From positions 62,001 through 126,000 of the forward strand of contig JAJAGP010000227.1 in assembly GCA_025084515.1 (NCBI GenBank): DNA of 64,000 nt, given 5' to 3'. This DNA is from Ancistrus triradiatus. Taxonomy: Eukaryota; Chordata; Actinopteri; Siluriformes; Loricariidae. Below are positions 32,817 to 43,911 of this stretch, piece after piece (positions within the stretch are counted from its first letter, which is position 1; each line of letters opens with the position of its first letter). The notes beneath the pieces are model-generated. The model was not told the DNA's origin and did no database searches. It saw nothing but the letters and a program-made list of their open reading frames with translations. A program made the translations under genes and the position numbers.

Positions 32817-33425
32817 CTAACAGGACAAGGTAAGATGCTCATACAAACATTATGCATTACTGTGTGTTTTAAACTTAAGTCAACCAACCAAAGTGCTTTA
32901 ACACTAATATGTGATAAAATACTACTTACTGCTTTTAAGAGATGATAGACTAAATAGTGGATATATGGATGTCCTTGTTTAACTGGTTATGCTTTGGTGT
33001 CTAGGGAAAGACTGGTGTGAATACTAAAGGTGAAATGGGCCTGGAAGCCACTGATTTAACAATTAAATTTGCGCATTATATAACATTTTAAAACATTTTC
33101 TATTTTTATTTTGTATTGTATGTATCCATTGCATCCTATGACATAAATGTAATAAAATAAAATGTCATAAATAAAATATCATCATTAATCGTATACTAGT
33201 TGCCGAGTCTTCATTTCGAATGTGATCTCTTTTTGGATTTTTAAACGTCTAAGCATGACAATCCACATGGCCATAACTACTTATGTGACTAACTACATAA
33301 ATGCACATATTACAATGTCCAACTATAAGTATTTGAAGCATTTGTGGTAAATTAGAAGGTAGCATTTGTGCCATTTCCCATAAATATCATTCACACATGT
33401 TTTCTGTCTATTATGGTTCAGTCTG
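32817..33425 (+). other. 3' flank of protease copy 3
   Basis: A donor-like ACAAG|gtaaga at 32829/32830 matches the 3' UTR donor of copies 1 and 2. A possible acceptor tctag lies at 33004, and AATAAA-rich sequence lies near 33150-33180. From 33070 the sequence is paralogous to 3766-4200. Confidence 0.45.
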
Positions 33426-35735
33426 TCAAGTCAGATTTATTTATATAAGGCTTTTTACAGTGGAGCACTGTCTCAAAGCAATTTTACAATTTTACATTAT
33501 CTCCTAATATCTACGTCCAATCCCTAGGGTGACAGTGGCAAGGAAAAACTCCCTAAGCGTTATTAGGAAGAAACCTTGGGAGGACCAAGACTCAAAAATG
33601 GACCCAACCTCCTTGGGCAGTGTAGATGATAAATGTAAGAATGAAACTAATTTCTCTAAACTAATAAGTCATGGAGTCATAGTTCAATAAAATGTAAAAT
33701 ATGCACATCTGCATTAAGTAGTCCGATGCATAGTCACTCCAGGATCTTGAGTCTAAGCAGGAAAGTCATTGGCAGCACTTCATCCCCAGATAACCGAAGG
33801 AGGAAGAGAGTTACTGCCCTCTGGTGACCTGGGTATGGTGGGGCTGGAGCTGATGAGGGAAGCAGCTTGAGTGAAGCTGAAGCGGATGAATATCATGTGT
33901 GGGGCTGGAACTGGTACCGGAACACAGCTCAGAGAGAAAACAGAAAATGTTAGTAGTTATGGATTAAGAGCACAGTGTCTTTTAACAATCACTGATGCCA
34001 TGTGTAGCATGAGACCCCGGCAGCATTAGCTATAGCAGTATAGCTAGAAAGAGGAGAACTGGAAGTCTCGAACTAAAGTGGGAAGTTTATTGCATAGTTG
34101 GGGGGCCATGTATGAGAAAGCCTTTCCTCCTGCTGTGACTTTTTTGATTCTAGGAACTAAAACAAGTCCTGTACCCTGCAAACGAAGTAGACGTGCTGGA
34201 TTGTAAGACTCTAAGAGTTCACTCAGATAATGTGGGGCTAGGCCATGTAGAACTTTACAAGTTATAAGAAGTACTTTGTACTCAATGCGGAATTTAACTG
34301 GTAACCAGTGTAGTGATGATAGAACAGGAGTGATATGATCAAATTTTCTAGTTCGAGTTAGCATGCGGGCGGGTGCATTCTGAACTAATTAAAGTGTATT
34401 TATAGATTTACTACATCCAGTAAGTAAGGCGTTACAGTAATCCAACCTTGAGGTTATAAACGCATGAACCAGTTTCTCTGCATCATTACAAAAGAGGATA
34501 TTTCTAAGTTTAGTGATATTACATAATTGAAAGAAAGAAATTTCAAGTGATTTTGCTAATGTGCGCATCAAAGGAGAGATCTGAATTAAATATGACACAA
34601 GTTTTTTACAGACGGACTGGGCAATACTGAACAGCCATCTAGATTTAGGATAGATGTAGCCAAACTGTCTCTCACAGCCTTGGGTCCCACTAATAGAACC
34701 TCAGTTTTATCTGAGTTAAGTAAGAGAAAATTAAAATGACACCCAGTCTTTTATTTCCTTTACACAATCCTCAATTTTGTTGATTGTAAGGCCGTCATTT
34801 GGTTTGGCTGATATGTACAGTTGTGTGTCATCTGCATAGCAGTGGAAACTGATGCCATGTTTACGAATAATTGAGCCTAGTGGCAGCATATACAGAGAGA
34901 ATAAAAGCAGACCCCTGAGGAACGCCATACGTCACTTAGATAGAGACGATTAGAGCGTAGATTACTTACATGAACACATTGGTACCGGTTGGTCAAGTAG
35001 GATTTAAACTAAGAAAGTGCCAATCCCTTAATACCTACAGCATTTTCTAGTCTGTTTAGTAAAAGATTGTGATCTATAGTGTCAAATGTTGCACTTAAAT
35101 CTAACAGAACAAGAAAAGAAACACATCCATTATCTGAGGACATTAATAAATCATTTAGTACCCTAATTAATGCTGTTTCAGTACTATGATTGGGCCTGAA
35201 GCCAGACTGAAATGTTTCATAAATACCATTCCTTTGGATGTAACTGCAGAGCTGCTGATACACTGCTTTTTGTAAGATATTGGAGAGAAACGGTACATTT
35301 GAAATTGGTCTATAATTAGATACCACACAAAAGTCAAAAGTGCCTTTTTTAATCAGTGGTTTGATAACGGCACACTTACAGGATTTGGGGAAATAATCAA
35401 AGGTAACGGATGAATTTAAAATAACTAACAGTGGCTCTATAATACTACTTATCACTTATTTGAGTAAACGTGTAGGAATTGAATCTAATAAGTGGGGTAA
35501 AAGATTCTAGTCTTGATTTATAGCTTATTAAACAGATATCTTCACTAGTGCTGCATCTGTAAGGTTGATGAATAGTTGGGTGATGTGATGAGCATAGAGT
35601 TTTATGCCTAATGTTTTCCATCTTATCATTAAAGAAAGTCATGAAATCATTACTGTTAAAAGTACATGAGAATCACTTTCTGTGGGTTTTCTGTTACTTT
35701 GGAAACTGTATCAAAGACAAATCTTGGATTGGAGA
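33426..35735 (-). mobile_element. L2-type LINE with broken reverse transcriptase
   Basis: Minus-strand LINE. From its 5' side: SNYRPISNVPFLSNILQKAV, FQSGFRPNHSTETALIRVLN and LVLLDLSATFDTIDHNLLLN (35009-35455); GLLLFSLYMLPLG and FHCYADDTQLYIS (catalytic YADD, 34731-34928); LDYCNALLTG (34389-34598); and FDHITPVLSSLHWLPV with GLAPHYLSELL (34044-34364). The pieces are in different frames, so it is inactive. The 3' untranslated region ends near 33426 in 'tttatataaggctttttaca'. The 5' end is cut at about 35735, where element C begins. Motifs match the L2 clade. Confidence 0.82.
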
Positions 35736-35999
35736 GCTCCAGAGCCACTAGGGGCGTTCTGGATTGTACTGCTCGCGCTGCTCCACTGGACTATAGAGCA
35801 CGCGAGCAAGCCAGCGCTATCGCTAACAAGCGCCAACTGTTATGGACTCGATTTAAGCGGGACTCCAGCGCATGCATAGCGTGGGTTGTTTTGGATTCTC
35901 TGTGTCTCCCTGTTTCCACCTCTGTAAGGATTTGTTCCGTCCTCCCGTGGTTACGCTCCAGGTTTCTCTAGTGCTTCGTGTCGTCACAGTAAGCTCGTG

Positions 36000-38110
36000 T
36001 TTATGTTCTTGTTTTGGTTAGGCTCTTTAGCTTTAATAAATATCCTTACTTATACTATGGCTCACCTGCACTCATCTCCTTTCCTGCCATACGTACCTCC
36101 CCATTACAGAACAACCCACCTAGGTATGGAGATGGCAGGTTATCTAGCTATTTCGCATTTGCCCGATCGGTTTAACGGTGATCAGTTTTTTGTTCGGCTC
36201 TTTATAGAGCAAAGTACCCGGTATTTTGAGTCATTTTCCTTTCCCTCGGAAGCTGCTCACATACGGTTTCTTTTGTCTTGTCTTTCGGGTGGGGCTCTGC
36301 GCTGTGCCACCAAGCTGTGGCCGCTTCTTAAAACTGGTACTTAGGGAGTTTTTTGAAAACCTTGATGCTGGTTTTAGTGTTCCTTACGTTCGGTTACTGG
36401 GTTCCAGCTGGAATTTGACCCCCAGTTCACCAGCTGTTGGAAGGTGTTGGCCAAGTACAAGCCAGCACCCCGATGCGCAGTACCTGAGCTGTTAATGCTC
36501 AGTAGCCCAGTATTTGCACCTGTTAGCTCTGTATTTGTGCATGTTAACTCTGTATCTGAGAACACTAACCCCGTATCAGAGCACGTCACACCTGTTAGCT
36601 CACCTGTTGATGAGCAGTTATCACCCTGTAGCCCAGTATTTGAGCATGCTAAGCCTGTATCTGAGAACACCGTGCATGTTAGCTCCCTTGATGAGCAGTT
36701 AGTGCCCTGTAGCTCAAGTACCTGAGCCATTAGTGTTGAGTAGTCCCTGTATCTGAGCAAGTTAGCTCTGTACCAAAGTGGATAGTGTCGATTAATGCTT
36801 TAACCTGCACTGTTAGCATTGACTAGCTTCATACCTGAACTTAGCTCTATAGCTGAGCCTGCTATGTCTCAAAGCAAAACGTTTGAGCCAGTTTGCACAG
36901 ATCCCGCCACAAGGACAATTGCGCCAATCCTGGCACCACAGACATTAGCAACCAGGAGGTCAGCGCCAGTGCCAATGCCGAGGATGTCAGCGCCAGTGCA
37001 AGCCCAGAGGATGTCAGCGCCAGTGCCAGCACCGAGGATGTCCGCGCCAGTGTGCCAGCACCGAGGATGTCCGCACCAGTGGCCAGCACCAAGGATGTCC
37101 GCGCCAATGCTGAGATGTCTGTGCCAGTGCCAACGCCCGAGGATGTACGAGCAAGTGCCAGTGCCAAGGTTTGTCCGCACACAATGCTAGCAAGGAATTT
37201 GCTCCAGTGAGACCTACCAGGAGGCATTTGCTCCAGTGAGGCCTACCAGGAGGCCGTTTGCTCCAGTGAGGCCCTACCAGGAGGCCGTTTGCTCCAGTGA
37301 GGCCTACCAGGAGGCTGTTTGCTCCAGTGAGGCCTACCAGGAGGCCGTTTTGCTCCAGTGAGGCCTACCAGGAGGTCATTTTGCTCCAGTGGCGGCCTAC
37401 CAGGAGGCCATTTGCTCAGTGAGGCCTACCAGGAGGCATTTGCTCCAGTGAGGCCTACCAGGAGGGCCGTTTTGCTCCAGTGAGGCCTACCAGGAGGCCG
37501 TTTGCTCCAGTGAGGCCTACCAGGAGGCCGTTTGCTCCAGTGAGGCCTACCAGGAGGCCATTTGCTCCAGTGAGGTCTACCAGGAGGGCCGTTTGCTCCA
37601 GTGAGGTCTACCAGGGGCCGTTTGCTCCAGTGAGGCCTACCAGGAGGCATTTTTACTCCAGTGAGGCCTACCAGGAGGCCGTTTGCTCCAGTGAGGCCTA
37701 CCAGGAGGCCGTTTGCTCCAGTGAGGCCTACCAGGAGGCCGTTTGCTCCAGTGAGCCTACCAGGAGGCCGTTTGCTCCAGTGAGGCCTACCAGGAGGCCG
37801 TTTGCTCCAGTGAGGTCTACCAGGAGGCCCGTTTGCTCCAGTGAGGGTCTAAACCAGGAGGCCGTTTGCTCCAGTGAGGCCTACCAGGAGGCTGTTTGCT
37901 CCAGTGAGGACTTTCCAGAGGCTGGTGGTTCCCATGAGACCTACCCTGAGGCCATCCATGCCTATGAAGTCTCTTCAGGTCTGTCCAACCTCCCACCACT
38001 CACCCGTGTCAGGTACAGTGGCTTTTGGGACCCTCCTGGGTATCGCCCAGAAAGGAAACCTCCAGATTTGGTTGGACGTCCGGGTGTTGAGGGCTTGTTT
38101 TGGAGTTACC
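36000..38110 (+). pseudogene. Gag-like head plus decapeptide-repeat ORF of element C
   Basis: The head at about 36150-36330 reads LPDRFNGDQFFVRLFIEQST then FLLSCLSGGALRCATKLWPL, aligning with the Ty3-type Gag head of element B and of the Ty3 element at 43190. After frameshifts come 9-10-residue degenerate repeats: PEHVTPVSS-like (36480-36720) and SASASTEDVRA-like (36950-37150). A long run of EAYQEAVCSS repeats follows (37200-37915). The tail (37915-38110) has EAGGSHETYPEA, PERKPPDLVGRPG and then the polypurine tract. Single-base indels in many repeat units break the frame. The shared order of head, repeats and ERKPP..RPG tail links it to element B. Confidence 0.55.
37200..37917 (+). repeat. 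30-bp (10-codon) tandem array in element C
   Basis: About 24 units of gaggcctaccaggaggccgt plus ttgctccagt. Units differ mostly by one-base insertions or deletions, not substitutions, which points to recent homogenisation followed by slippage, or to assembly error in the array. Confidence 0.9.
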
Positions 38111-38558
38111 TGCGACTTCGTGGGGAGGGGTATGTCACAGACTGGATCAGAGCCCTGTTCGTCACGATCCTCCCTGCCACAGGGCGCGTTCTGGGTTGTA
38201 CCGCTCACGCTGCTCCACCGAAGTGTAGAGCACACGAGTAAGCCAGTGCTGTCGCTAACAAGCTTCAGCTGTTATGGACCCGATTTAAGCGGGACTCCAG
38301 CGCATGCTTAGTGCGGTTTGTTTTGGATTCTCTGTGTCTCCATATTTCCACCATTGTAAGGATTTGTTCCATTCTGCCGTGATTCCGCTCCAGGTTTCTC
38401 TAGTGCTTCGCGTCATTGTGGTAAGCTCGTGTTTATGTTCAAGCTTGTGTTAGTGTTCTTGTTTTGGTTAGGCTCTTTAGCTTTAATACATATCCTTACT
38501 TATACTATGGCTCACCTGCACTCGTCTCCTTACCTGCCATACATAGTTCCCTGTTACA

Positions 38559-39349
38559 GTGAAGAGGTTGTTTATATTATACTCAGGAAACAGTGAGGTT
38601 GTGTTTGGTGCTCACTCTGAGGATCTGATCTGAGGATCTTAGGTCAATGACGCGTGTGCAGAACCATATAGCCACTCGGCTGCCACAGTGAGGATGGGGA
38701 GGATTGTAAAATGAAATGACAGCTTTCATGGAAATTACACATTCCCAACGAATGAAAGCTGGAATCCTAAGTGATTCTCTTACCTCAGACAATGATAAAA
38801 GTGTAACAGCATATCACAATACCACAACACGCAGATCAGATCCTATATAAATTACAAACCAAGTGACCAATAAAATCTTATTGACAAATGTTTCAAGTGT
38901 CTAAAATCTTACGATGCGAATGCAAACAAAACTGTATCAGTAGCCCAACTACTTTTCTGGATTCCATAATTAATAATTCTTAATTAATTATTATCAATAA
39001 TTAGCTTTGCGATATTGTAATACTAAACATCACGATCTGCTCATATCTCCATTAACGTCTCAAAGTCTTCAGCTGCTGATTTATAATCGCGTTTTCTCTG
39101 CGTTTTCTCTGTGTATGAACTTGTTCATACACCAAACCGACAGTGCTTCCGCATGAAAAGCCGCTGCAACAGACATCTGCCTTAAGAGCGGATAGTGTGT
39201 AACAAACACAGCTGGTGTCAATGAGCGTGATTAGCTACGGAGCTTTGGGAGTGTGCAGAGTTCCGAGAACACTTGGCACTATCTCACCAGAGATGCCTCC
39301 CTGTGAGCCTGATGTTACAAGCAGTGCTCCAGCCAGAAACAAGGGAAGG
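38559..39349. other. Unassigned sequence between element C and a SINE remnant
   Basis: Not recognised. Less AT-rich from 39050 to 39340, but no ORF with family resemblance; the longest plus-strand frame at 39215-39490 runs into the SINE remnant. Confidence 0.4.
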
Positions 39350-39480
39350 AAATGTTATTTTAATGATGGCTTAGCAGAAGGACCTGAAGGTCCAGGGTTC
39401 AAATATGGCCTCTGCCAAGCTACAGCAGTTGACTACTTGAGAAAGACAATTGGAATTGTCTTTCTGAATTACCTGTCTGA
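39350..39480 (+). repeat. tRNA-derived SINE remnant
   Basis: Contains 'ggtccagggttcaaat', a box-B-like promoter element, followed by 'ggcctctgccaagcta' as in the better SINE copies at 56671-56852 and 60672-60845. The conserved tail is missing. Confidence 0.55.
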
Positions 39481-39499
39481 ATTAAAATGACAGCAATAA

Positions 39500-39953
39500 A
39501 CAAATACGTTAAAGCTACTCTATAGATCTTGCCTGTAGTTGCCTGTTTGGTTAAACCCCTTTTGCTATTTTAGTTGTTTTTAAATGTTGTATAAATAAAA
39601 GCAATATTTGCTTTATAAAAGATAAAAAAATAATAAACATAGCTAAACATAGTGCTTTGTCACAGTTACAGGTGAGTTTATAACAAATTTCCTGCATGGA
39701 TTTATTAATTCAGAGGAAATGCTTGATATGAAAATAATTACGTAACATATGCGTAACTGAAAACGTAGGACTGAGTAATGAGTGGTTTGAGACTTCCTAG
39801 TGACATAAGTGGTTTTATGAACTGTGGGAATATTGGGTAATATATTGGATTGTATTGGGTAATATAAAGGATTGGAGAGAGTATATAAAGATGAAGGTAG
39901 AGAGCATACACATAATACTTGACTTGCACAGGGAGTCAGTGTTTATTGCAAAT
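39500..39953 (+). promoter_or_regulatory. Promoter of dead protease copy 4
   Basis: Paralogous to 4690-5108. TATATAAA is kept at 39892-39899 and the 5' UTR is kept ('gacttgcacaggga'). It stands in front of a copy that can no longer encode the protease. Confidence 0.6.
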
Positions 39954-40001
39954 ATGCTGTGAATTGTTTGTGGGATTGTGACCCTGCTCTTATAGATATA
40001 T

Positions 40002-40079
<78 letters not shown>

Positions 40080-40229
40080 GAGAATGCTTGATATCCAGCT
40101 CTGGTACTGGTACACCATGGTGTACACACCGGGTAAGTTGGGCTGTGCACAACATTTACCCCAGCTAGTGATACCAGCCTGAACCCAGCCCACACCCTTC
40201 TTAATCACCAAAGGACCACCAGAGTCACC
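39954..40229 (+). pseudogene. S1A serine protease copy 4: exon 1 with stop, then inverted exon 6
   Basis: Exon 1 starts ATG CTG TGA at 39954-39962; the third codon is CGA in copy 2, so one C-to-T change creates a stop. Similarity to exon 1 ends near 39993 at a (TA)n tract (40004-40080). Immediately after, exon 6 appears on the opposite strand (40229 down to about 40084): GDSGGPLVIKKGVGWVQAGI, then WGKCCAQPNLPGVYTMVYQY, losing its last residues at the (TA)n. Intron 5 follows, also inverted, to about 40371. Exons 2-5 are absent. From 40493 the forward 3' UTR exon resumes. This is an internal deletion with inversion, not a functional gene. Confidence 0.88.
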
Positions 40230-40371
40230 CTTACAAGAGAGGGAGAGGAAAAAGTCATTCTACAATAAAACTGTAAAGATCAGTTCTTAATTTGTACTAA
40301 GTAATAAATATTTTTATTTATTGTTTTAACAATGTTACACATACCATATGTAATTATTTCTCACTGTCTTT

Positions 40372-40492
40372 ATTAAGATACAAAGAGAGAATACAGGAAG
40401 TTAGTACAATAATCAAAACCCCCACAATTTTCAGAAGAAAAATTTTTTTGATTATTGTACTAACTTCCTGTATTCTCTCTTTGTATCTTAAT
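40372..40492. repeat. Perfect 47-bp inverted repeat with 27-base loop
   Basis: Left arm 40372-40418 and right arm 40446-40492 are exact reverse complements by eye (each contains 'gatacaaagagagaatacag' or its complement). The spacer is 40419-40445. It lies exactly where the inverted exon 6/intron 5 segment meets forward 3' UTR sequence, so it is probably a product of the rearrangement. Confidence 0.92.
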
Positions 40493-41289
40493 CAGTCCAA
40501 AAGCACTTGCTTTCAAGAACAAAACTTATTTTTTCATTTTAAATTGATGTTTGGAGTTATTTTACTTAATACATTTAATATACCCAGGAAACAGTACATC
40601 TAATGCTTAATGTGTAAGAAACACAAGTGCATGAACCCAATGGTTGTTGAGTCATTACTTTTTTTAAGTGATATATTTTTTATTCAATTTGATTTAAGTT
40701 TTGACATTATTTAGAAACATTTTAAAATAATATTTGAACATCTAAATGATATAGACATTGGGGGCCAAAGAACATGGGGCCGAACATGGTATTGGAAATG
40801 GGACCCTCCGTGATGGGGAACCAAGAGGCAGTAAATGGAATAGGCAGGGGTGTCCCTGCTTCTTGTACTTCTGGAGTGCATGTTTAGTGCATCTGTCCAA
40901 ACACCTCATGACCTAAAAGCATCCAGGAGTCCATGGTAAGCACATTGAGGCCATGGAAGGCCATGGAAGACCATGGAAGGCCAGCATGCATTAGAATGGG
41001 GTAATGACAGTCACAGAGTTTATGAGTATAGTACTGATTCTGTGTAATGTATGAATATGTGATACTTAATGGTAGGAACAGTCCTTATTCAAATACTAAG
41101 CAATGACAAATAATTCTTTGAGAAGTGAACATGCCAAAGTATTTATTAGGCTTTTTTTAGAGTGTTTTACTGAACCTGTCATTAAATTTTAAATTAACAA
41201 TCCACTTCGTTTATTATTCTTAATAAAGAATATGCTATGTAATGTGTGGGTGCAAGTTTAAAGCCCTACACTGCTTATAAGAGGTCCTC
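40493..41289. other. 3' flank of copy 4, paralogous to the flanks of copies 1 and 2
   Basis: 40500-40720 matches the 3' UTR exon of copies 1 and 2 ('aaaagcacttg.tttcaagaacaaaact'). 40730-41030 matches 11160-11460, and 41045 onward matches 14215 onward. No gene. Confidence 0.7.
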
Positions 41290-42170
41290 GCATGGATATT
41301 TACACCGATGAGCCAACACATTATGACCACTCACAGAGTGAATAATAAAAAGTAGATTGTTAGATATATAGATGAATAAAGCTTTATTGATTCAGAAGGA
41401 ACGTGCTGACACAATGTCTCAATCTCAGAACAACTCGGGTATGCCATAGTCTGGGATGTATTTGACAGTGAGCAAACAGCTGGTTCTTGTAGCTGAAGTG
41501 TTGGATGTTGAATGTTGACAGACATGAAAACCAGAATGACTCTGATAAGGGACAAATTGCAATGGCAAGATGACTGGGTTATGTACATCTCCAAAATGGC
41601 AGGGTTTTTGAGATGCTTCCAGTCAGCAGTGGTAAGTACCCACAGTGGTAAGTGAGGAGTCAAACAACAAACATGTGGTAGGATGTTGGGTACTCAAGGC
41701 TCATTGATGCCTTGGCAACAAAGGTTATACCATCTGACTAACATAAGGGCTACTGTGGCACAAGTCACTTTTTAAAATGCTGAATATAGAAGGAATGTGT
41801 CATAACAAACAGTTCATAACACCCTGTTGAGTATGGGGCTGCAAAGCTGCAGATTATTCAGTGTGCTAAACATGTTAACCCCGTCAAACATCAAAGACTA
41901 TAGCGGGTGCACTGGCGTTGGAACTCCATGTTGGAGCAATGGAAGGAGCTCACCTGTATGTTGAGTTCCATTATCTATTATATCATCTGAAAGACCGCAT
42001 ACCTGCTCAACATTTACCTGGGAAAATGATAACACCAGAATGTATGTTTTATTTCTGAGAAACCCTGAGTCCAGCTATTCATTAGTATGACATGTGCCAT
42101 CTACCTAAACATCTTTGTGGAACAGGCATATTAACATTACCGTGCATTTAATAATTTATTAAATACATTA
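41290..42170 (+). mobile_element. Ancient Tc1-like element, uninterrupted copy
   Basis: The same degenerate Tc1 as at 14490-18130, without the LTR insertion: 'aacacattatgaccactc', 'gataagggacaaattgcaatggc', 'ctcaaggctcattgatgcc', 'ggggctgcaaagctgcagatt'. No usable reading frame. Confidence 0.6.
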
Positions 42171-42643
42171 TGTACTGCTAAGCTGCCCTTGTGGCTAAAC
42201 AATGTGCTTGTAAATTAAATTTTGTAAGTTTTTGGTTAGTGGATAAAAACATGTATCATCAGATTGTGAAAAAAATTAATTTAATCACGGATTGCTGAGC
42301 AGAACGCAATTGCACTACAGGCACTACATTTCCCATAATGCCTGAGCACCTTTCCAAAATCTCCAACGCTTTCAGTAACATAAAATCTATTATGTTTATT
42401 CATTTTTTTAAATTAATGTATTGGGTATCTTTCTAAGTGAGTAACTGGTTGTTTATTTTTTATTATTATTAATTGTCTTGTTAGATAAATTCAGGTCAGG
42501 TGTAGTCAAGTCCAGAACTTTGTAAATTCTATGATCCCTAACACCCAACAACCATGGACTTTCCGAAACCAAAGTCCCCCTCCCGAAGTCCTGTAACAGA
42601 CTGGTGACCCTATAAAATAACCCTGTGTTCTCCAGGAAGAGAC
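42171..42643. other. Spacer left of the Ty3 element
   Basis: AT-rich, then a slightly more GC-rich part from 42480. No gene or repeat recognised. Confidence 0.4.
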
Positions 42644-42905
42644 TGTCACGCCCACCTCCAGCACCGATCCACCCGCACGCACCTTGCCTCGCTCGGCCTC
42701 GCCCACATACTGATCACCTGCACCTGCCTCTCATTCCGGACTGCCTTTCTCCACACATATACCACCACACATCCTCAGTCACTCACTTCTCGATGAGGTT
42801 CCCATGCTAAGTTACAAAGTACGTTCGTTATCTGCTAGTTTGTCAATAAACCTGCCTTACCTCTACTCGGCCTGCGTTTGCCTCCTCACTCCTTGCGGCG
42901 TCACA
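42644..42905 (+). repeat. 5' LTR of the Ty3 element
   Basis: 262 bp with ACACATATACC as possible TATA region and CAATAAACC as poly(A) signal. It differs from the 3' LTR by only a few substitutions and small indels, so insertion is fairly recent. Same family as the solo LTR 9465-9725. Confidence 0.92.
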
Positions 42906-42924
42906 GATCGAGAAGTCGACAAAC

Positions 42925-43860
42925 ATGGAGGCAGCGGCCGCCAATCCGCATCCCGACGCTTCCCCGGCGGAACAGCTCGCCGACCTTCGTGCCCAGATCC
43001 AGGAAGTAGTCCAGGCGGTTTCCATACTCGCCGATAACCAGCGCTCGCTCAACGCTCTGGTCCCCTCCGTCCACGAGCTCACTCAGCGTGTGTCCCAGCT
43101 CACGCCTTCCCCCGCCGTGCAGGCCTCGGCGTCGGTTGCCCTTCCCCCCAGCCCTCCTCGCCCGTCCTCGGCGGCCTACCGCATCGCCCTTCCTGACAAA
43201 TACGACGGAGACCCGGAACGCTGCGAGGGCTTCCTCCTGCAATGCCAATTGTACTTCACCAGCACACCACCTGAGTCCGATCAAACCCGGATCGCCCTCA
43301 TCATAATCCCTCCACTCTGGTCGTGCTCTTGCATGGCTAATCGGCCTCTGGTCTCACAAAAAAGAGGCCACCGTATACAGCAGCTTCCTCACGGCCTTCC
43401 GCGCAGTCTTCCAGCACCCACGGGAGGGGCGTTCCTCGGGGGAAGTGCTCCTGGCTCTACGGCAGGGTCGCCGCTCTGCTGCCGACTACGCTCTGTGCTT
43501 CCGCACCCTGGCGGCCCAGAGCGGATGGAACACCCCTGCTCTCCTCTCCTCCTTCCTTCAGGGTCTGCGCCCCAATCTCCGCAGAGAACTGGCAGGGAGG
43601 GACCTGGATCTGTCCCTGGATGCTCTCATCACCCTCGCTATTCGCCTGGACCAGCTCCTCGTTCCGCGCTCCACCTCCGCTCCTCGCCTCGCCTCCCCCT
43701 CGCGAGTCTTCGCCTCCTCCTGAGCCCATGGAGCTCGACCGCGCCCACCTCTCCGCGGAGGAGCGCCGGCGTCGCTTCGAGCAAGGCCTGTGCTGCTATT
43801 GCGGCTCTGACCGCCACCTCCATCCTGCCTGCGACCTCGCCCCATCATCCGGCCCAGCCG
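42925..43860 (+). pseudogene. Ty3 element gag, two frameshifts
   Basis: Starts ATG at 42925 (MEAAAANPHPDASPAEQLAD), with a predicted helical region (LADLRAQIQEVVQAVSILAD). The capsid part LPDKYDGDPERCEGFLLQCQ lies at about 43190. The frame shifts near 43310 and continues as SAADYALCFRTLAAQSGWNT and LDALITLAIRLDQLL to a stop at 43723. It shifts again into PMELDRAHLSAEERRRR and the nucleocapsid zinc knuckle CCYCGSDRHLHPAC (C-x2-C-x4-H-x4-C). Would package element RNA; inactive as it stands. Confidence 0.85.
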
Positions 43861-43911
43861 ACTCGCGTGCCAGAGTTCCAGCACGCACGCCACGGGTGAG
43901 TCGAACCTTGG

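Larger units (their letters stand above)
35737..38558 (+). mobile_element. Non-autonomous LTR retrotransposon with Gag-head and repeat-protein ORF (element C)
   Basis: Two direct LTRs: a 5'-truncated copy at about 35737-36109 and a full copy at 38133-38558 (TGTCACAG...CTGTTACA), sharing 'gatttaagcgggactccagc' and 'ccttacttatactatggctc'. A purine tract (gtggggaggggta, 38120-38132) precedes LTR2. The interior has a Gag-like head, a short-repeat array and a tail resembling element B, with no pol genes. No target duplication can be read because the left end is missing at its junction with the L2 LINE. Confidence 0.75.

Noticed and set aside
37426..37650. Minus-strand ORF with PHWSK/PPGR repeats
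   Set aside because: Antisense frame of the element C array, interrupted by the same indels; no start context or flanking domain.
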